Assembly (NCBI RefSeq): GCF_011762045.1
Contig: NZ_JAASQS010000009.1
Coordinates: 186,001-250,000, forward strand
DNA length: 64,000 nucleotides
Source: Rhizomicrobium electricum
GTDB lineage: Bacteria; Pseudomonadota; Alphaproteobacteria; Micropepsales; Micropepsaceae
Direction: 5' to 3'
Shown: positions 34,727-44,010 of the stretch, piece after piece
Numbering within the stretch: position 1 is the stretch's first letter
Layout: each line of letters opens with the position of its first letter
Translations under genes and position numbers: made by a program
The notes under the pieces: generated by a model
What the model saw: only the letters and a program-made list of their open reading frames with translations
Database searches by the model: none
What the model was told of the DNA's origin: nothing

Positions 34727-36883
34727 ATGAACGTCATCCTTCGCGCAGTCACTTTCGTGGCGCTGACTACAGCCGCGCTTGCCGCAACCCTTCCGCCGCC
34801 GCCGGCCACACCTTCGGAACCGACCAGCGATGTCGTGCAAGGCGTGAACGTTGCCGATCCCTATCGCTGGCTGGAGGACTGGTCCAACCCGAAAGTGCAG
34901 GCATGGAGCGAAGCGCAGAACAAGCGCACGCGTGCTTACCTCGATGGCCTTAGAAGCCAACGCCCCGTCTCGGACGAATTGATGCGGCTGGTCTCCGCGA
35001 CCTCGCCCGCCTTCTTCGATCTCAAACCGCGCGGACCGGTCGTGTTCGCGACCTACTCCGATCCCAAGCTGCAGCAGCCGGTGATCGTCACCATGAATGC
35101 GGCCGCCGATCCGGCGACGAAAAAAGTGGTGCTCGATCCCAACGCGCTCGACGCCTCCGGCCATATTGCGGTCGACTGGTACGTACCGTCGCATGACGGC
35201 AGCAAGATCGCAGCCTCGCTGTCGAAGGACGGCAGCGAGGACGGCACACTGCATGTGTTCGATGTCGCCACCGGCAAGGAAATCGATACGCCGATCCCGC
35301 GCGTGCAGTATCCGACGGCGGGCGGCAGCCTCGCCTGGGCACCGGACGGCAAAGGCTTCTGGTACACGCGCTATCCCGGTCCCGATGCCCCGGAAGCCGA
35401 CCGGCATTTCAACATGCAGGTGTATTTCCACGTCCTCGGCAGCGATGCGGCCAAGGACGAACTGGTGCTGAGCACCAAGGACGGTCTCGAACGCGTTTCG
35501 GAAATCTTCCTCGACAACGAACAGAACCTTCCGACCGTGCTGGCGCGCGTCCAGAAAGGCGACGGCGGCATCTGGGCTCATTACGTGCTGACGCGCGGCA
35601 AGCCATCGGTCCGCATCGGCCGACACGAGGATGAGATCGTCTACGCCGCGTTCGGCCCCAACGGCGCGGTCTACGGCGTTTCGCGCAAGGGTGCCTCGAA
35701 CGGCTTCGTGGTCAAGCTCGACAAGATCGCGCCCGACGGGTTCGCGGCAGCGAAGGTGCTGGTGCCGCAAACCGATGTCGCAATCCAGACGACCAACGAA
35801 AGCGGACTGTCGTTCTCCAAAGACCGCCTGTTCGTGAACGATATCGTCGGCGGTCCCAATCAGGTCCGCATCTTCACGCTCGACGGCAAACCGGAAGGAA
35901 AACTGCCGCTTCCGGAAATCGCCGCCAATCACGAGATCGTCGAACTCGCGGACGGACGCATCCTGTTCGGCGTTACGACTTATCTGAGGCCGTATTTCTA
36001 CGACTCCTGGGACCCCAAAACCGGCAAGGTCGAGGAAACCGCGCTGAAGGTGGTCTCGCCCGTCAAATTCGACGACGCCACCGTGACGCGCGTGTTCGCA
36101 ACATCGAAGGACGGCACCAAAGTCCCGCTCAATATCATCATGAAGAAGGGTACCAAGCTCGACGGGAATAATCCCACCCTGCTCTACGGCTACGGCGGTT
36201 ACGGCGTCAGCCAGAATCCGAACTTCCTCGGTGCCCTCCGGCGGCTGTGGCTCGACGCGGGCGGCATCTACGTGATCGCCAATATCCGCGGCGGCTCCGA
36301 ATACGGCGAGAAGTGGCACCAGGACGGTATGCTGACCAAGAAGCAGAACGTGTTCGACGACTTCTATGCCGCCGGGCAGTATCTGATCGACAACAAGTAC
36401 ACCTCCCATACCAAGCTGGCACTGATGGGCGGCTCGAACGGCGGCCTGTTGATGGGCGCGGAGATCACCCAGCATCCCGACCTTGCCCACGCCGTGGTCT
36501 CGGCGGTCGGCATCTACGACATGGTGCGGGTCGAACTCGATCCTAACGGCTCGTTCAACACCACCGAGTTCGGCACGGTGAAGAACCCCGACCAGTTCAA
36601 GGCGCTTTACGCCTATTCGCCGCTTCATCACGTCGTGGCCAAGACCGCCTATCCGGCGGTGCTGATGACCACGGGCGCCACCGACGGCCGCGTCAACCCG
36701 ATGCATTCGCGCAAGTTCACGGCGGCGCTGCAGGCGGCCTCATCGTCGGGCCTGCCGATCCTGCTGCGCACCAACATGCACGCCGGCCACGGCATCGGCT
36801 CCTCGCTCAGCGACCGCATTGCCGAACAGACCGACATGCTGTGCTTCCTGTTTGATCAGCTCGGGATGGAATGGCATAAATAG
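34727..36883 (+). CDS. Prolyl oligopeptidase (S9A), exported
   Basis: A 718-residue serine peptidase. A signal peptide (MNVILRAVTFVALTTAALAA) precedes the seven-bladed propeller, which gates access, and the C-terminal alpha/beta-hydrolase domain. The catalytic triad is Ser570 (GGSNGGLL), Asp653 (TGATDGRVNP) and His688 (HAGHG). It cleaves short peptides after proline, probably in the periplasm. GGGGAG ends 4 nt before the ATG. A second S9 peptidase lies at 58.7 kb, suggesting peptide scavenging. Confidence 0.94.
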   Translation: MNVILRAVTFVALTTAALAATLPPPPATPSEPTSDVVQGVNVADPYRWLEDWSNPKVQAWSEAQNKRTRAYLDGLRSQRPVSDELMRLVSATSPAFFDLKPRGPVVFATYSDPKLQQPVIVTMNAAADPATKKVVLDPNALDASGHIAVDWYVPSHDGSKIAASLSKDGSEDGTLHVFDVATGKEIDTPIPRVQYPTAGGSLAWAPDGKGFWYTRYPGPDAPEADRHFNMQVYFHVLGSDAAKDELVLSTKDGLERVSEIFLDNEQNLPTVLARVQKGDGGIWAHYVLTRGKPSVRIGRHEDEIVYAAFGPNGAVYGVSRKGASNGFVVKLDKIAPDGFAAAKVLVPQTDVAIQTTNESGLSFSKDRLFVNDIVGGPNQVRIFTLDGKPEGKLPLPEIAANHEIVELADGRILFGVTTYLRPYFYDSWDPKTGKVEETALKVVSPVKFDDATVTRVFATSKDGTKVPLNIIMKKGTKLDGNNPTLLYGYGGYGVSQNPNFLGALRRLWLDAGGIYVIANIRGGSEYGEKWHQDGMLTKKQNVFDDFYAAGQYLIDNKYTSHTKLALMGGSNGGLLMGAEITQHPDLAHAVVSAVGIYDMVRVELDPNGSFNTTEFGTVKNPDQFKALYAYSPLHHVVAKTAYPAVLMTTGATDGRVNPMHSRKFTAALQAASSSGLPILLRTNMHAGHGIGSSLSDRIAEQTDMLCFLFDQLGMEWHK

Positions 36884-36890
36884 CTGTGAT

Positions 36891-36915
36891 CGGGGCGGGC
36901 TGACCGGTCCGCCCC
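36891..36915 (+). terminator. GC-rich hairpin after prolyl oligopeptidase
   Basis: CGGGGCGG pairs with CCGCCCCG around about 10 nt, just past the stop codon. There is no U-run, so termination would be weak or absent and the next gene may be co-transcribed. Confidence 0.45.
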
Positions 36916-36936
36916 GTTGGGGTCTCGGGGGAAACT

Positions 36937-37878
36937 GTGCTGAAAATCCTGCTGCTTGCGGGCTTCGCGGTGACCGCCACGACCGCCCTCGCCGACTGTC
37001 CGGCGCCGCCACCGGCGCAACGCGATATCATCGCCGATAGCTATTACGACGACCCGCCGGTCAACTCGCATATCGACCCGGTGAAGCACGCGGCCTACGA
37101 AGCGGCGGTAGCGCCGCTGGAGACGTTCTTGCGGGCGGTCGCGAAGTCGGCGAGCGACGGCGACACGGAATGCACCCTGCAATGGCTGACGGCCTGGGCC
37201 GAAGGCGATGCCTTGCTCGGCAAGATCGAAAAGGAACAGGCTCATTACCAGCGCAAATGGCTGCTGGCCGGGCTGGCGCTCAGCTACGCCAAAGTGCGCG
37301 ATGCGGCTTCGCGCGATCAGAAAGCGGCGATCGACACCTGGCTGCTGGCGCTTGCCGACGGCGTGCGCAAACACTCCGACGCGTACAAGGGCACCAAGAA
37401 CAATCACTACTATTGGGAAGGTCTTGCGGTCGGCGCTACCGGCGCGGTGACCGGCAATGCCGCGGACCTCGACTGGAGCCGCAAAGTCTTCCGGGCCGCC
37501 GAAGCCGATATCGGCGACGACGGTATCCTGCCGCTCGAAATGAAACGCGGGTCACGGGCGTTGCACTATCACCTATTCTCCGTCACGCCGCTGGTGATGC
37601 TGGAGAGCATTCTCGACGAGCATTCGGCAAAACTCGAGAAACTGGTCGTGTTCTGCGCCGCGGCCGGAAAAGACCAGGATTGGATGGCGAAACGGGCCGG
37701 CGTGCCGCAGGTCGAGCTATCCAAGGACGAATACGACTGGCTGCCGGTTTATTTCCGCCACAACCCGCCGAAGACGGAGGCCTGGAACCGGTTCGATATC
37801 CATCTCGGGTATATCAACATCTCCCGTCTCGGCGGCGATCTCAAAACCGCCAATCCGCTCGAGCATGTGAAGAAATAG
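36937..37878 (+). CDS. Alginate lyase-like (PL5) periplasmic protein
   Basis: A 313-residue protein with a signal peptide (LLLAGFAVTATTALA). Its all-helical body matches the alginate_lyase family: the substrate-binding NNHYYWEGLAVGATGAV corresponds to the NNHSYW motif of PL5 polymannuronate lyases, and LPLEMKRGSRALHYHLFSVT supplies the conserved Arg, His and Tyr region. It would cleave mannuronate-containing polysaccharide in the periplasm by beta-elimination. No alginate synthesis genes are present, so it may degrade environmental glycans. The start is GTG at 36937 after GGGGG. Confidence 0.85.
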   Translation: MLKILLLAGFAVTATTALADCPAPPPAQRDIIADSYYDDPPVNSHIDPVKHAAYEAAVAPLETFLRAVAKSASDGDTECTLQWLTAWAEGDALLGKIEKEQAHYQRKWLLAGLALSYAKVRDAASRDQKAAIDTWLLALADGVRKHSDAYKGTKNNHYYWEGLAVGATGAVTGNAADLDWSRKVFRAAEADIGDDGILPLEMKRGSRALHYHLFSVTPLVMLESILDEHSAKLEKLVVFCAAAGKDQDWMAKRAGVPQVELSKDEYDWLPVYFRHNPPKTEAWNRFDIHLGYINISRLGGDLKTANPLEHVKK

Positions 37879-37903
37879 CCGGTCTTCCGAAGGCGTGTGT
37901 TGC

Positions 37904-39196
37904 CTATTGCACCTTTTCCGAGACGATCCGCACATCGCGCTGGGGAAAAGGTATGGTGATGCCTGCAGCCTTGAAGCGATCCCATATGGCGAGGAAGACC
38001 TCGCTCCTGACGTTCGACGTGCCCAGCCGCGGGTCGTCGATCCAGAAAAACACGTCGATATTGATCGAACTGTCGCCGAATTCCTTGATCACGGCTGTCG
38101 GTGCCGGCGCCTTTATCACGCGGTTCACCGATGCGGCAGCCTCGCGGCAAATCTGCAGCGCCCGATGCGGATCGTCGTCATAGGAAATCCCCACCGAAAG
38201 GGACAGCGACACGGAGGCATCGGAGTAGCTCCAGTTCTCGACCCCGTTTTCGATGAAGTAATCGTTCGGTATGAGATGCTCGATGCCGCCGAGCGTGCGC
38301 ACGGTGACGTAACGCGCGCTCATGTTGGTGACCCAGCCGTAAGTGTCCTTGTATTTCAGGATATCACCCGGCTTGATCGATTTCGAAATGATCAGGGTCA
38401 AGCCCGACACGAGGTTCGATACCGCCTTTTGCAGGCCAAGCCCAATGCCGAGGCCGACCGCGCCGAACGCCACCGTCAGGGTGGTGAGATCGACTCCCAC
38501 CGTCTGCAGCGCGACCATTACCGCGATGGCGGGCAGGAAAATCTTGAGAAGCTGACTGAGCAGCACCTGCAACGAGGGCGTCAGGGCCGGTGCCTGCTCG
38601 ATACGCCGTTGCAGGAAGCGGTAAAGGAAGCGCGTCAGCCACAGCAGTATGCCGAGGACGATCAACGCATGGATCGCGACCAGCAAGGTAATGTGCGTCT
38701 GCTTGGTGTTGTAAACCTCGACCCGCCCGAGCCAGTTCATCAGCGGATGATAAAGATCGAGAATGCTGAGCGCGGCGATCAGAAAGGCGGCGCTGGCGAT
38801 CGCCACCGACATGACGTGGCTCTTCACCGAGAACGACAACAGCCGGATAACGATCCAGGCGGTCACCAAATCGATGGCGGCATCGAGCAGCGGCAGCTTC
38901 AGGTTCAGCGCCAATCCGGTCAACGCGCCGATCCAGAGAATGGCGAGCCAGTGCAGCGGAAGCGCGATGTACTGCGCCCGATGCAGGAAGGTTGCCGCCC
39001 AGGAGCGGGGCAGCTTGGCGGCGAAACGGACCAGCGGCCCGCGTGCCAGCCGGGCCATCCACCACGCGCAAAGGCCGCCGAACACAACCAGCGCCGCCTG
39101 GGTGAGAAACAGCGGCGTCTGAATCTGCTCGAGGATCTTGTGCGGCGTTTCCGACAGGAAACGGGCGACATCCAGGGTTTGGAAATTGCTGCTCAT
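37904..39196 (-). CDS. MscS-family mechanosensitive channel
   Basis: A 430-residue membrane protein with five or six transmembrane helices, then the MscS pore helix and beta domain. The pore-lining, Gly/Ala-rich helix is LTVAFGAVGLGIGLGLQKAV, followed by SNLVSGLTLIISKSIKPGDI and the soluble vestibule domain. It opens under membrane tension during osmotic downshock. It is divergent from otsB with 111 bp between starts, placing it in a shared osmotic-stress locus. The ribosome site is weak. Confidence 0.92.
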   Translation of the reverse strand: MSSNFQTLDVARFLSETPHKILEQIQTPLFLTQAALVVFGGLCAWWMARLARGPLVRFAAKLPRSWAATFLHRAQYIALPLHWLAILWIGALTGLALNLKLPLLDAAIDLVTAWIVIRLLSFSVKSHVMSVAIASAAFLIAALSILDLYHPLMNWLGRVEVYNTKQTHITLLVAIHALIVLGILLWLTRFLYRFLQRRIEQAPALTPSLQVLLSQLLKIFLPAIAVMVALQTVGVDLTTLTVAFGAVGLGIGLGLQKAVSNLVSGLTLIISKSIKPGDILKYKDTYGWVTNMSARYVTVRTLGGIEHLIPNDYFIENGVENWSYSDASVSLSLSVGISYDDDPHRALQICREAAASVNRVIKAPAPTAVIKEFGDSSINIDVFFWIDDPRLGTSNVRSEVFLAIWDRFKAAGITIPFPQRDVRIVSEKVQ

Positions 39197-39307
39197 GCGC
39201 TTACGCGAATCGACTGCGGAAGTGTTCCACGCGACGCCTGCGGTCTTCAAGCCGGAGCGGGAACCGGTGCCTTTGCCGGTGCATTCCCGCTGGGCTAAAG
39301 GATCGAC

Positions 39308-40030
39308 ATGGAACGGATCACCGTACCGCAGCGCCATTGGGCCCTGTTTCTCGACATCGACGGCACACTGATCGATATCGCCCCGCGTCCCCAGGATGTG
39401 GTGGTCCCGGCCGATCTGCCCGGCCTGCTGCAAGCGGTATCGGACCGGCTCGGCGGCGCCCTGGCACTGGTCAGCGGACGAGCGCTCGAGATCATCGACC
39501 GGCTGATGGCACCGCTTCGCCTGCCCGCGGCCGCCGAGCATGGCGCTATCGTGCGCCTCCCCGACGGGAGCGTTCAGACCTGCGTAGCCCGAAGCGTGCC
39601 GCTCTCCTGGCGCAAGCGCCTGCGTGTGGAGACGAAGGACTGGACCGGTGTCCTCGTAGGCGAGAAGCACGCGAGCGTCGCGGTGCACTACCGGCTGGCC
39701 CCGGAGCACGAAGAGGACGTGCGGGCGCTGGTAATGCGGATTACGGCCGACGATCCGGATTTCGAAGTTCTGCCGGCCCGCATGGCGTTCGAAATCCGGC
39801 CGCGCGGCGCCGACAAGGGCACCGCCATACGCCGCTTCCTCGAAACCGCACCATTCCGGGGGCGCGTGCCGGTGTTCGTCGGCGATGATGTCACCGACGA
39901 GGACGGATTTGCCGTTGCGCGCGACGCCGGCGGATTGGGCCTGCATGTGGCACGCGATTTCGACGGCGAGACGGCCAACGTCCGCCGCTGGCTGAAAACC
40001 GTCGCCACGGAACTTGCTTCGGGAACCTGA
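39308..40030 (+). CDS. otsB: Trehalose-6-phosphate phosphatase
   Basis: A 240-residue HAD-superfamily phosphatase. The nucleophile motif is LFLDIDGTLIDIAP (first Asp is the nucleophile), motif II is LALVSGRALE, and the metal-binding motif is FVGDDVTDEDGF. It removes phosphate from trehalose-6-phosphate, the second step of trehalose synthesis. AGGA lies 6 nt before the ATG. It heads the otsB-otsA-mscS cluster. Confidence 0.96.
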   Translation: MERITVPQRHWALFLDIDGTLIDIAPRPQDVVVPADLPGLLQAVSDRLGGALALVSGRALEIIDRLMAPLRLPAAAEHGAIVRLPDGSVQTCVARSVPLSWRKRLRVETKDWTGVLVGEKHASVAVHYRLAPEHEEDVRALVMRITADDPDFEVLPARMAFEIRPRGADKGTAIRRFLETAPFRGRVPVFVGDDVTDEDGFAVARDAGGLGLHVARDFDGETANVRRWLKTVATELASGT

Positions 40031-40087
40031 CGCTTTTTTCAGGCGTTCCCTTTCTGAAACCCTAGCCTCACTGGGGGAGTACGGCCT

Positions 40088-41464
40088 GTGGCACGCCTCG
40101 TAATCGTCTCCAATCGCACGCCGGGCAAAGGCGCCAAGGCGGGCGGCTTGGCTGTGGCCCTAAAGGATGCCATCGAGCCCGGCACGCTGTGGTTCGGCTG
40201 GAGCGGACGTCTGGCCGACAAGGCTTCCGATCGCGCCACCGTTGCCCAGGAGGACGGCATCGATATCGCCACCGTCGATCTCAGCCGCGACGCCTATCAG
40301 AATTTCTATGTCGGCTTCGCCAACGGCACCTTGTGGCCGCTGCTGCACTTCCGCCTCGGCCTGATGGAGTTCCGCCGCGAGCATCTGGACGGCTATCGCG
40401 AAGTGAACCGGCTCTACGCCCGCGCCCTGGCGCCGCTGCTGCGGCCCGACGATCTCGTCTGGGTACACGATTACCACCTTATTCCGCTGGCGAGCGAGCT
40501 GCGGCAGGCCGGCGTCACCAACGCCATCGGATTCTTTCTCCACATCCCGTTCGTGCCCTCCAGCCTTTACGCAGCGCTGCCGCGCGGCGAGGAACTGCTG
40601 AACGACCTCTGCTCGTTCGATGTGGTGGGTTTCCAAACGGCGGAACACCGGGACGATTTTCTCGATTGCGTGAAGCGCATCCTGAAGTTCCCTGTCGACG
40701 GCCAAGGAACCATCGCCGCCGAGCGAAGCGTCCGTTCGATCGTGACCCCTATCGGTATCGATACGCAGGGCTTCCAGAACATGGCCGCACGGGCCGTCAA
40801 AGGGCGCAATACGCGACGGCTGGTGGAAAGCCTCGTCGGGCGCCAGTTGATGATCGGCGCCGACCGCCTGGATTACTCGAAAGGCCTGCCCAACCGGTTC
40901 GAAGCCTTCAATCGCCTGCTGACGCGGTTCCCCGAACACAAGAACAGCGTCAGTTTCCTGCAGATCGCAGCGCCTTCGCGCGAGGACGTCTCGGAATACG
41001 CCGCGCTGCGCCCCCTCCTCAACCGCATGGCGGGCGACATCAACGGGCGTCACGGCGCCTTCGACTGGGTGCCGCTGCGCTATATGAGCCAGAGCCTGGC
41101 GCGCTCGACGCTGGCCGGGTTCTACCGCATCGCCCGCATCGGCGTGGTGACGCCGCTCCGCGACGGAATGAACCTGGTGGCGCACGAATACGTTGCCGCT
41201 CAGGACCCGGCCGATCCGGGCGTTCTGATCCTGTCGCGCTTCGCCGGCGTCGCCAACTATTTCGAGGAGGCTTTGATCGTGAATCCGCATGACCCCGACG
41301 AAATCGCCGAAGCCATGCACGACGGTCTCGCCATGAGTCTGGACGAGCGCAAGCTCCGTCACGGCCGCCTGTTCGAAAAGCTGAAGTCGCTTTCGGCGCG
41401 CGCCTACTGCGACGGGTTCCTGGAAGCGCTCAGCGGCGCGGTTCCGGCGAGGGCCGCCGCATGA
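40088..41464 (+). CDS. otsA: Trehalose-6-phosphate synthase
   Basis: A 458-residue GT20 glycosyltransferase that joins UDP-glucose to glucose-6-phosphate. Typical motifs are LVIVSNRTPGKGAKAGGLAV at the N-terminus, LVWVHDYHLIPLASELRQAG, GADRLDYSKGLPNRFEAFNR and VTPLRDGMNLVAHEYVA. The start is GTG at 40088 with GGGGAG about 10 nt upstream. The TGA overlaps the ATG of the next mscS gene (ATGA), implying coupled translation. Confidence 0.97.
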   Translation: MARLVIVSNRTPGKGAKAGGLAVALKDAIEPGTLWFGWSGRLADKASDRATVAQEDGIDIATVDLSRDAYQNFYVGFANGTLWPLLHFRLGLMEFRREHLDGYREVNRLYARALAPLLRPDDLVWVHDYHLIPLASELRQAGVTNAIGFFLHIPFVPSSLYAALPRGEELLNDLCSFDVVGFQTAEHRDDFLDCVKRILKFPVDGQGTIAAERSVRSIVTPIGIDTQGFQNMAARAVKGRNTRRLVESLVGRQLMIGADRLDYSKGLPNRFEAFNRLLTRFPEHKNSVSFLQIAAPSREDVSEYAALRPLLNRMAGDINGRHGAFDWVPLRYMSQSLARSTLAGFYRIARIGVVTPLRDGMNLVAHEYVAAQDPADPGVLILSRFAGVANYFEEALIVNPHDPDEIAEAMHDGLAMSLDERKLRHGRLFEKLKSLSARAYCDGFLEALSGAVPARAAA

Positions 41465-42555
41465 GGGCTCACTATTCCTTCATCCCGAGCTGGGCACCGG
41501 ACTGGCTGGTCGCCGTAGTGGCCCTGGTGGGGATTGCGATCGTGACCGCGCTGCTGCTCGGGCTGATCCGCAAGCTGATCCGCCGCATTCTGCCGAGCGA
41601 CCGCACGCTGACGCATATCGTGCTCGCCCACGCCGGCGGGCTGGCGCAATTTGCTCTCACCTTTCTGGTGGCGGGCTTGGTGACGCCGGCGCTGCCGCTC
41701 GACCGCGGCACCAACCAGATCATCGAGCGCGTGCTCTTCGCGGCGTTCATCATTCTGATGGGCTGGATTGCGATCGTGGCGTCCGATCTCGCCATCAACC
41801 GCTATATGGCGAAGTTCCATTCCGATACGACCGACAATCTGCTTGCCCGCAAGGCCATCACCCAGATGCGGCTGTTGAAGCGGACGGTCGATGTGGTGAT
41901 CGGGACCATCACCATCGGTTTCGCGTTGATGACCTTCGATGCGGTGCGCCAGTTCGGCGTGTCGCTGTTCGCCTCGGCCGGGATCGCCGGGATCGCCGTC
42001 GGCTTCGCGGCCAAGCCGCTGTTGGAAAACCTGGTCGCGGGGGTGCAGCTTGCCATCACCCAGCCGTTCCGTATCGACGACGTGGTGATCGTCAACGGCG
42101 AGTGGGGCTGGATCGAGGAGATCAATTCCACCTATGTCGTGATCCGCTGCTGGGACTGGCGGCGGCTGATCGTGCCGATCTCCTACATGATGACCAATCC
42201 GTTCCAGAACTGGACGCGGCAGTCGTCACAACTGATCGGCACCGTGATGCTGAACCTCGATTATCTGGCCGACGTCGGCTTGATCCGCGACAAGGTTCAG
42301 GAGATCGCCAAAGCATCGAAGCTGTGGGACGGCAACGTCATCAACGTCGCGGTGACCGATGTCAACGAGTTCACCATGCAATTGCGTATTCTCGCCACCG
42401 CCAGCGATGCCGGAAAGAACTTCGACCTGCGCTGCGAAATCCGCGAAAAGGTACTGGCATGGCTGCGGGAGGAATATCCCGAAGCGCTGCCCCGCCGGCG
42501 TCAGGAACAAGTCGGCGAAGACGATCGCGCTATTGTGCAGCAGCGCCGAGCTTGA
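41461..42555 (+). CDS. MscS-family mechanosensitive channel
   Basis: A 364-residue MscS-like channel. Four N-terminal helices (WLVAVVALVGIAIVTALLLG, LAQFALTFLVAGLVTPALPL and two more) precede the pore helix FASAGIAGIAVGFAAKPLLE and the beta domain (PFRIDDVVIVNGEWGWIEEI, YVVIRCWDWRRLIVPI). It is translationally coupled to otsA, so compatible-solute synthesis and the emergency release valve are made together. The 3' end overlaps the PLP decarboxylase gene by 26 nt in antisense. Confidence 0.93.
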   Translation: MRAHYSFIPSWAPDWLVAVVALVGIAIVTALLLGLIRKLIRRILPSDRTLTHIVLAHAGGLAQFALTFLVAGLVTPALPLDRGTNQIIERVLFAAFIILMGWIAIVASDLAINRYMAKFHSDTTDNLLARKAITQMRLLKRTVDVVIGTITIGFALMTFDAVRQFGVSLFASAGIAGIAVGFAAKPLLENLVAGVQLAITQPFRIDDVVIVNGEWGWIEEINSTYVVIRCWDWRRLIVPISYMMTNPFQNWTRQSSQLIGTVMLNLDYLADVGLIRDKVQEIAKASKLWDGNVINVAVTDVNEFTMQLRILATASDAGKNFDLRCEIREKVLAWLREEYPEALPRRRQEQVGEDDRAIVQQRRA

Positions 42556-43963
42556 GAACGCCGTCCACCAACGCATCGACATCGCGAATCTGGGTGCGAT
42601 GATTGACGAAGGCGGCGCGGATCGCGAGCTTGCCATTCACGGTCGTGGTGGATGGCGCCGCGATGCCGGATTCGTGCAGATCGACGACGATCTTCGCGTT
42701 CGCCGCATCGGAGGTGCGATAACGGAAACAGACGATGTTGAGCCGGGCCGGTGCCAGCAGTTCCAGTTTCGGTTCGGCGCGAACGCGGGCTTCGAGATGG
42801 CGCGCGAGTTCGCAGGAATGCTCGATCGAACGGCCGATGCGCTTGAGGCCGAAGGTCTTCAGCGTGAACCACGTCTTGAGGGCCCGGAAGCCGCGGGACA
42901 GATCGGGGCCGTAATCGGAGAACCACGGCGCACCGGCGGCGAGGCCTTTGGCCTGCGTGCGCAGATAGGCGGCAGGGCTGGCGAAGGTGTCGCGATGCAA
43001 CTGCCCGTCGCGCACCAGCACGAACCCGGCGTCGTACGGCACCTGCCCCCATTTGTGGAAATCGAACGCGATGGAATCCGCCCGTTCGATGCCTTTCACC
43101 TGCGGCTTCAATTGCGGCGACAAAACCGCGAGCGCACCGAACGCGCCGTCGATATGGAAACGCAAACCCTCAGCCTTGCAGAAATCGGCAATGGCATCGA
43201 GATCGTCAATCGAACCGGTGTCGACGGTGCCGGCCGTACCGACGACCAGGAACGGCTGCAGACCGGCAGCGCGATCGCGCGCGACCGCTTCGGCGAGCTT
43301 GACCATTTCCATACGGCCATCGGCATCGACCGGGATCGGGCGCACGGCGTCGGAGCCCATACCCGACATATCCATCGCCAGCGGAATACAGCGATGCGCT
43401 GCCGCACTGGCGTAAGCCCGCAATTTCGCACCATCCAACCCGGCCTTGCGGACCGACGGACCGAGCGCGGCGGTGCGCGCCACCAAAACGCCGATGAAAT
43501 TGGCGAGCGAAGAGCCGGTCACAAACAGGCCGGACGCCCCTTCGGGAAACTCGAAGATCTGCCGCACCCATTGGACGATCTGGCGTTCGACCTCGACCGG
43601 CATGTGATCGCGGCCGCCGAGATTGGCATTCAATCCGCCCGCCAGCATTTCCGCCAGCATACCGACCGCGGTGCCGCCGCCCTGAACCCAGCCCATGAAG
43701 CCGGGATGGACATTCCCCGCTGCGTAAGGAACGACGGAGTGGGTGTATTCGTCATAAGCGGCGGCGAGATCGCCGGGTTCTTCGGGCAGATCGGCGCGAA
43801 ACCGCGCCCGTACCGCGTCCGGAATCGGCCGCCACACCGGACGGCTGCGGACCTCGGCCAGATGCTCCAGCGTGTCGTCGAGCATGCGATGGCCGAGCGC
43901 GCGCAACTCTTCCCAGTTCTCGGGATCGAGGGACGGCTCGGAAGGCGGCTTCAAATCGCTCAT
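42530..43963 (-). CDS. PLP-dependent group II amino acid decarboxylase
   Basis: A 477-residue fold-type I PLP enzyme of the aromatic-amino-acid/glutamate decarboxylase family. The PLP Lys is in FDFHKWGQVPYD, and the Asp that contacts the pyridine N is in LRFHIDGAFGALAVL. HPGFMGWVQGGGTAVGML lies near the N-terminus. Substrates in this family include tryptophan, tyrosine, DOPA and aspartate; specificity is not evident here. An ATG at 43981 adds six residues, and neither start has a good ribosome site. Confidence 0.88.
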   Translation of the reverse strand: MSDLKPPSEPSLDPENWEELRALGHRMLDDTLEHLAEVRSRPVWRPIPDAVRARFRADLPEEPGDLAAAYDEYTHSVVPYAAGNVHPGFMGWVQGGGTAVGMLAEMLAGGLNANLGGRDHMPVEVERQIVQWVRQIFEFPEGASGLFVTGSSLANFIGVLVARTAALGPSVRKAGLDGAKLRAYASAAAHRCIPLAMDMSGMGSDAVRPIPVDADGRMEMVKLAEAVARDRAAGLQPFLVVGTAGTVDTGSIDDLDAIADFCKAEGLRFHIDGAFGALAVLSPQLKPQVKGIERADSIAFDFHKWGQVPYDAGFVLVRDGQLHRDTFASPAAYLRTQAKGLAAGAPWFSDYGPDLSRGFRALKTWFTLKTFGLKRIGRSIEHSCELARHLEARVRAEPKLELLAPARLNIVCFRYRTSDAANAKIVVDLHESGIAAPSTTTVNGKLAIRAAFVNHRTQIRDVDALVDGVLKLGAAAQ

Positions 43964-44010
43964 GGGCGTCTTATATAGCATCAGGTCATTGCGTCGAGCA
44001 GGAGGTTGCC

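Noticed and set aside
34709..36706. Long open frame antisense to prolyl oligopeptidase
   Set aside because: Same cause: the sense strand encodes a full S9A enzyme with an intact triad.
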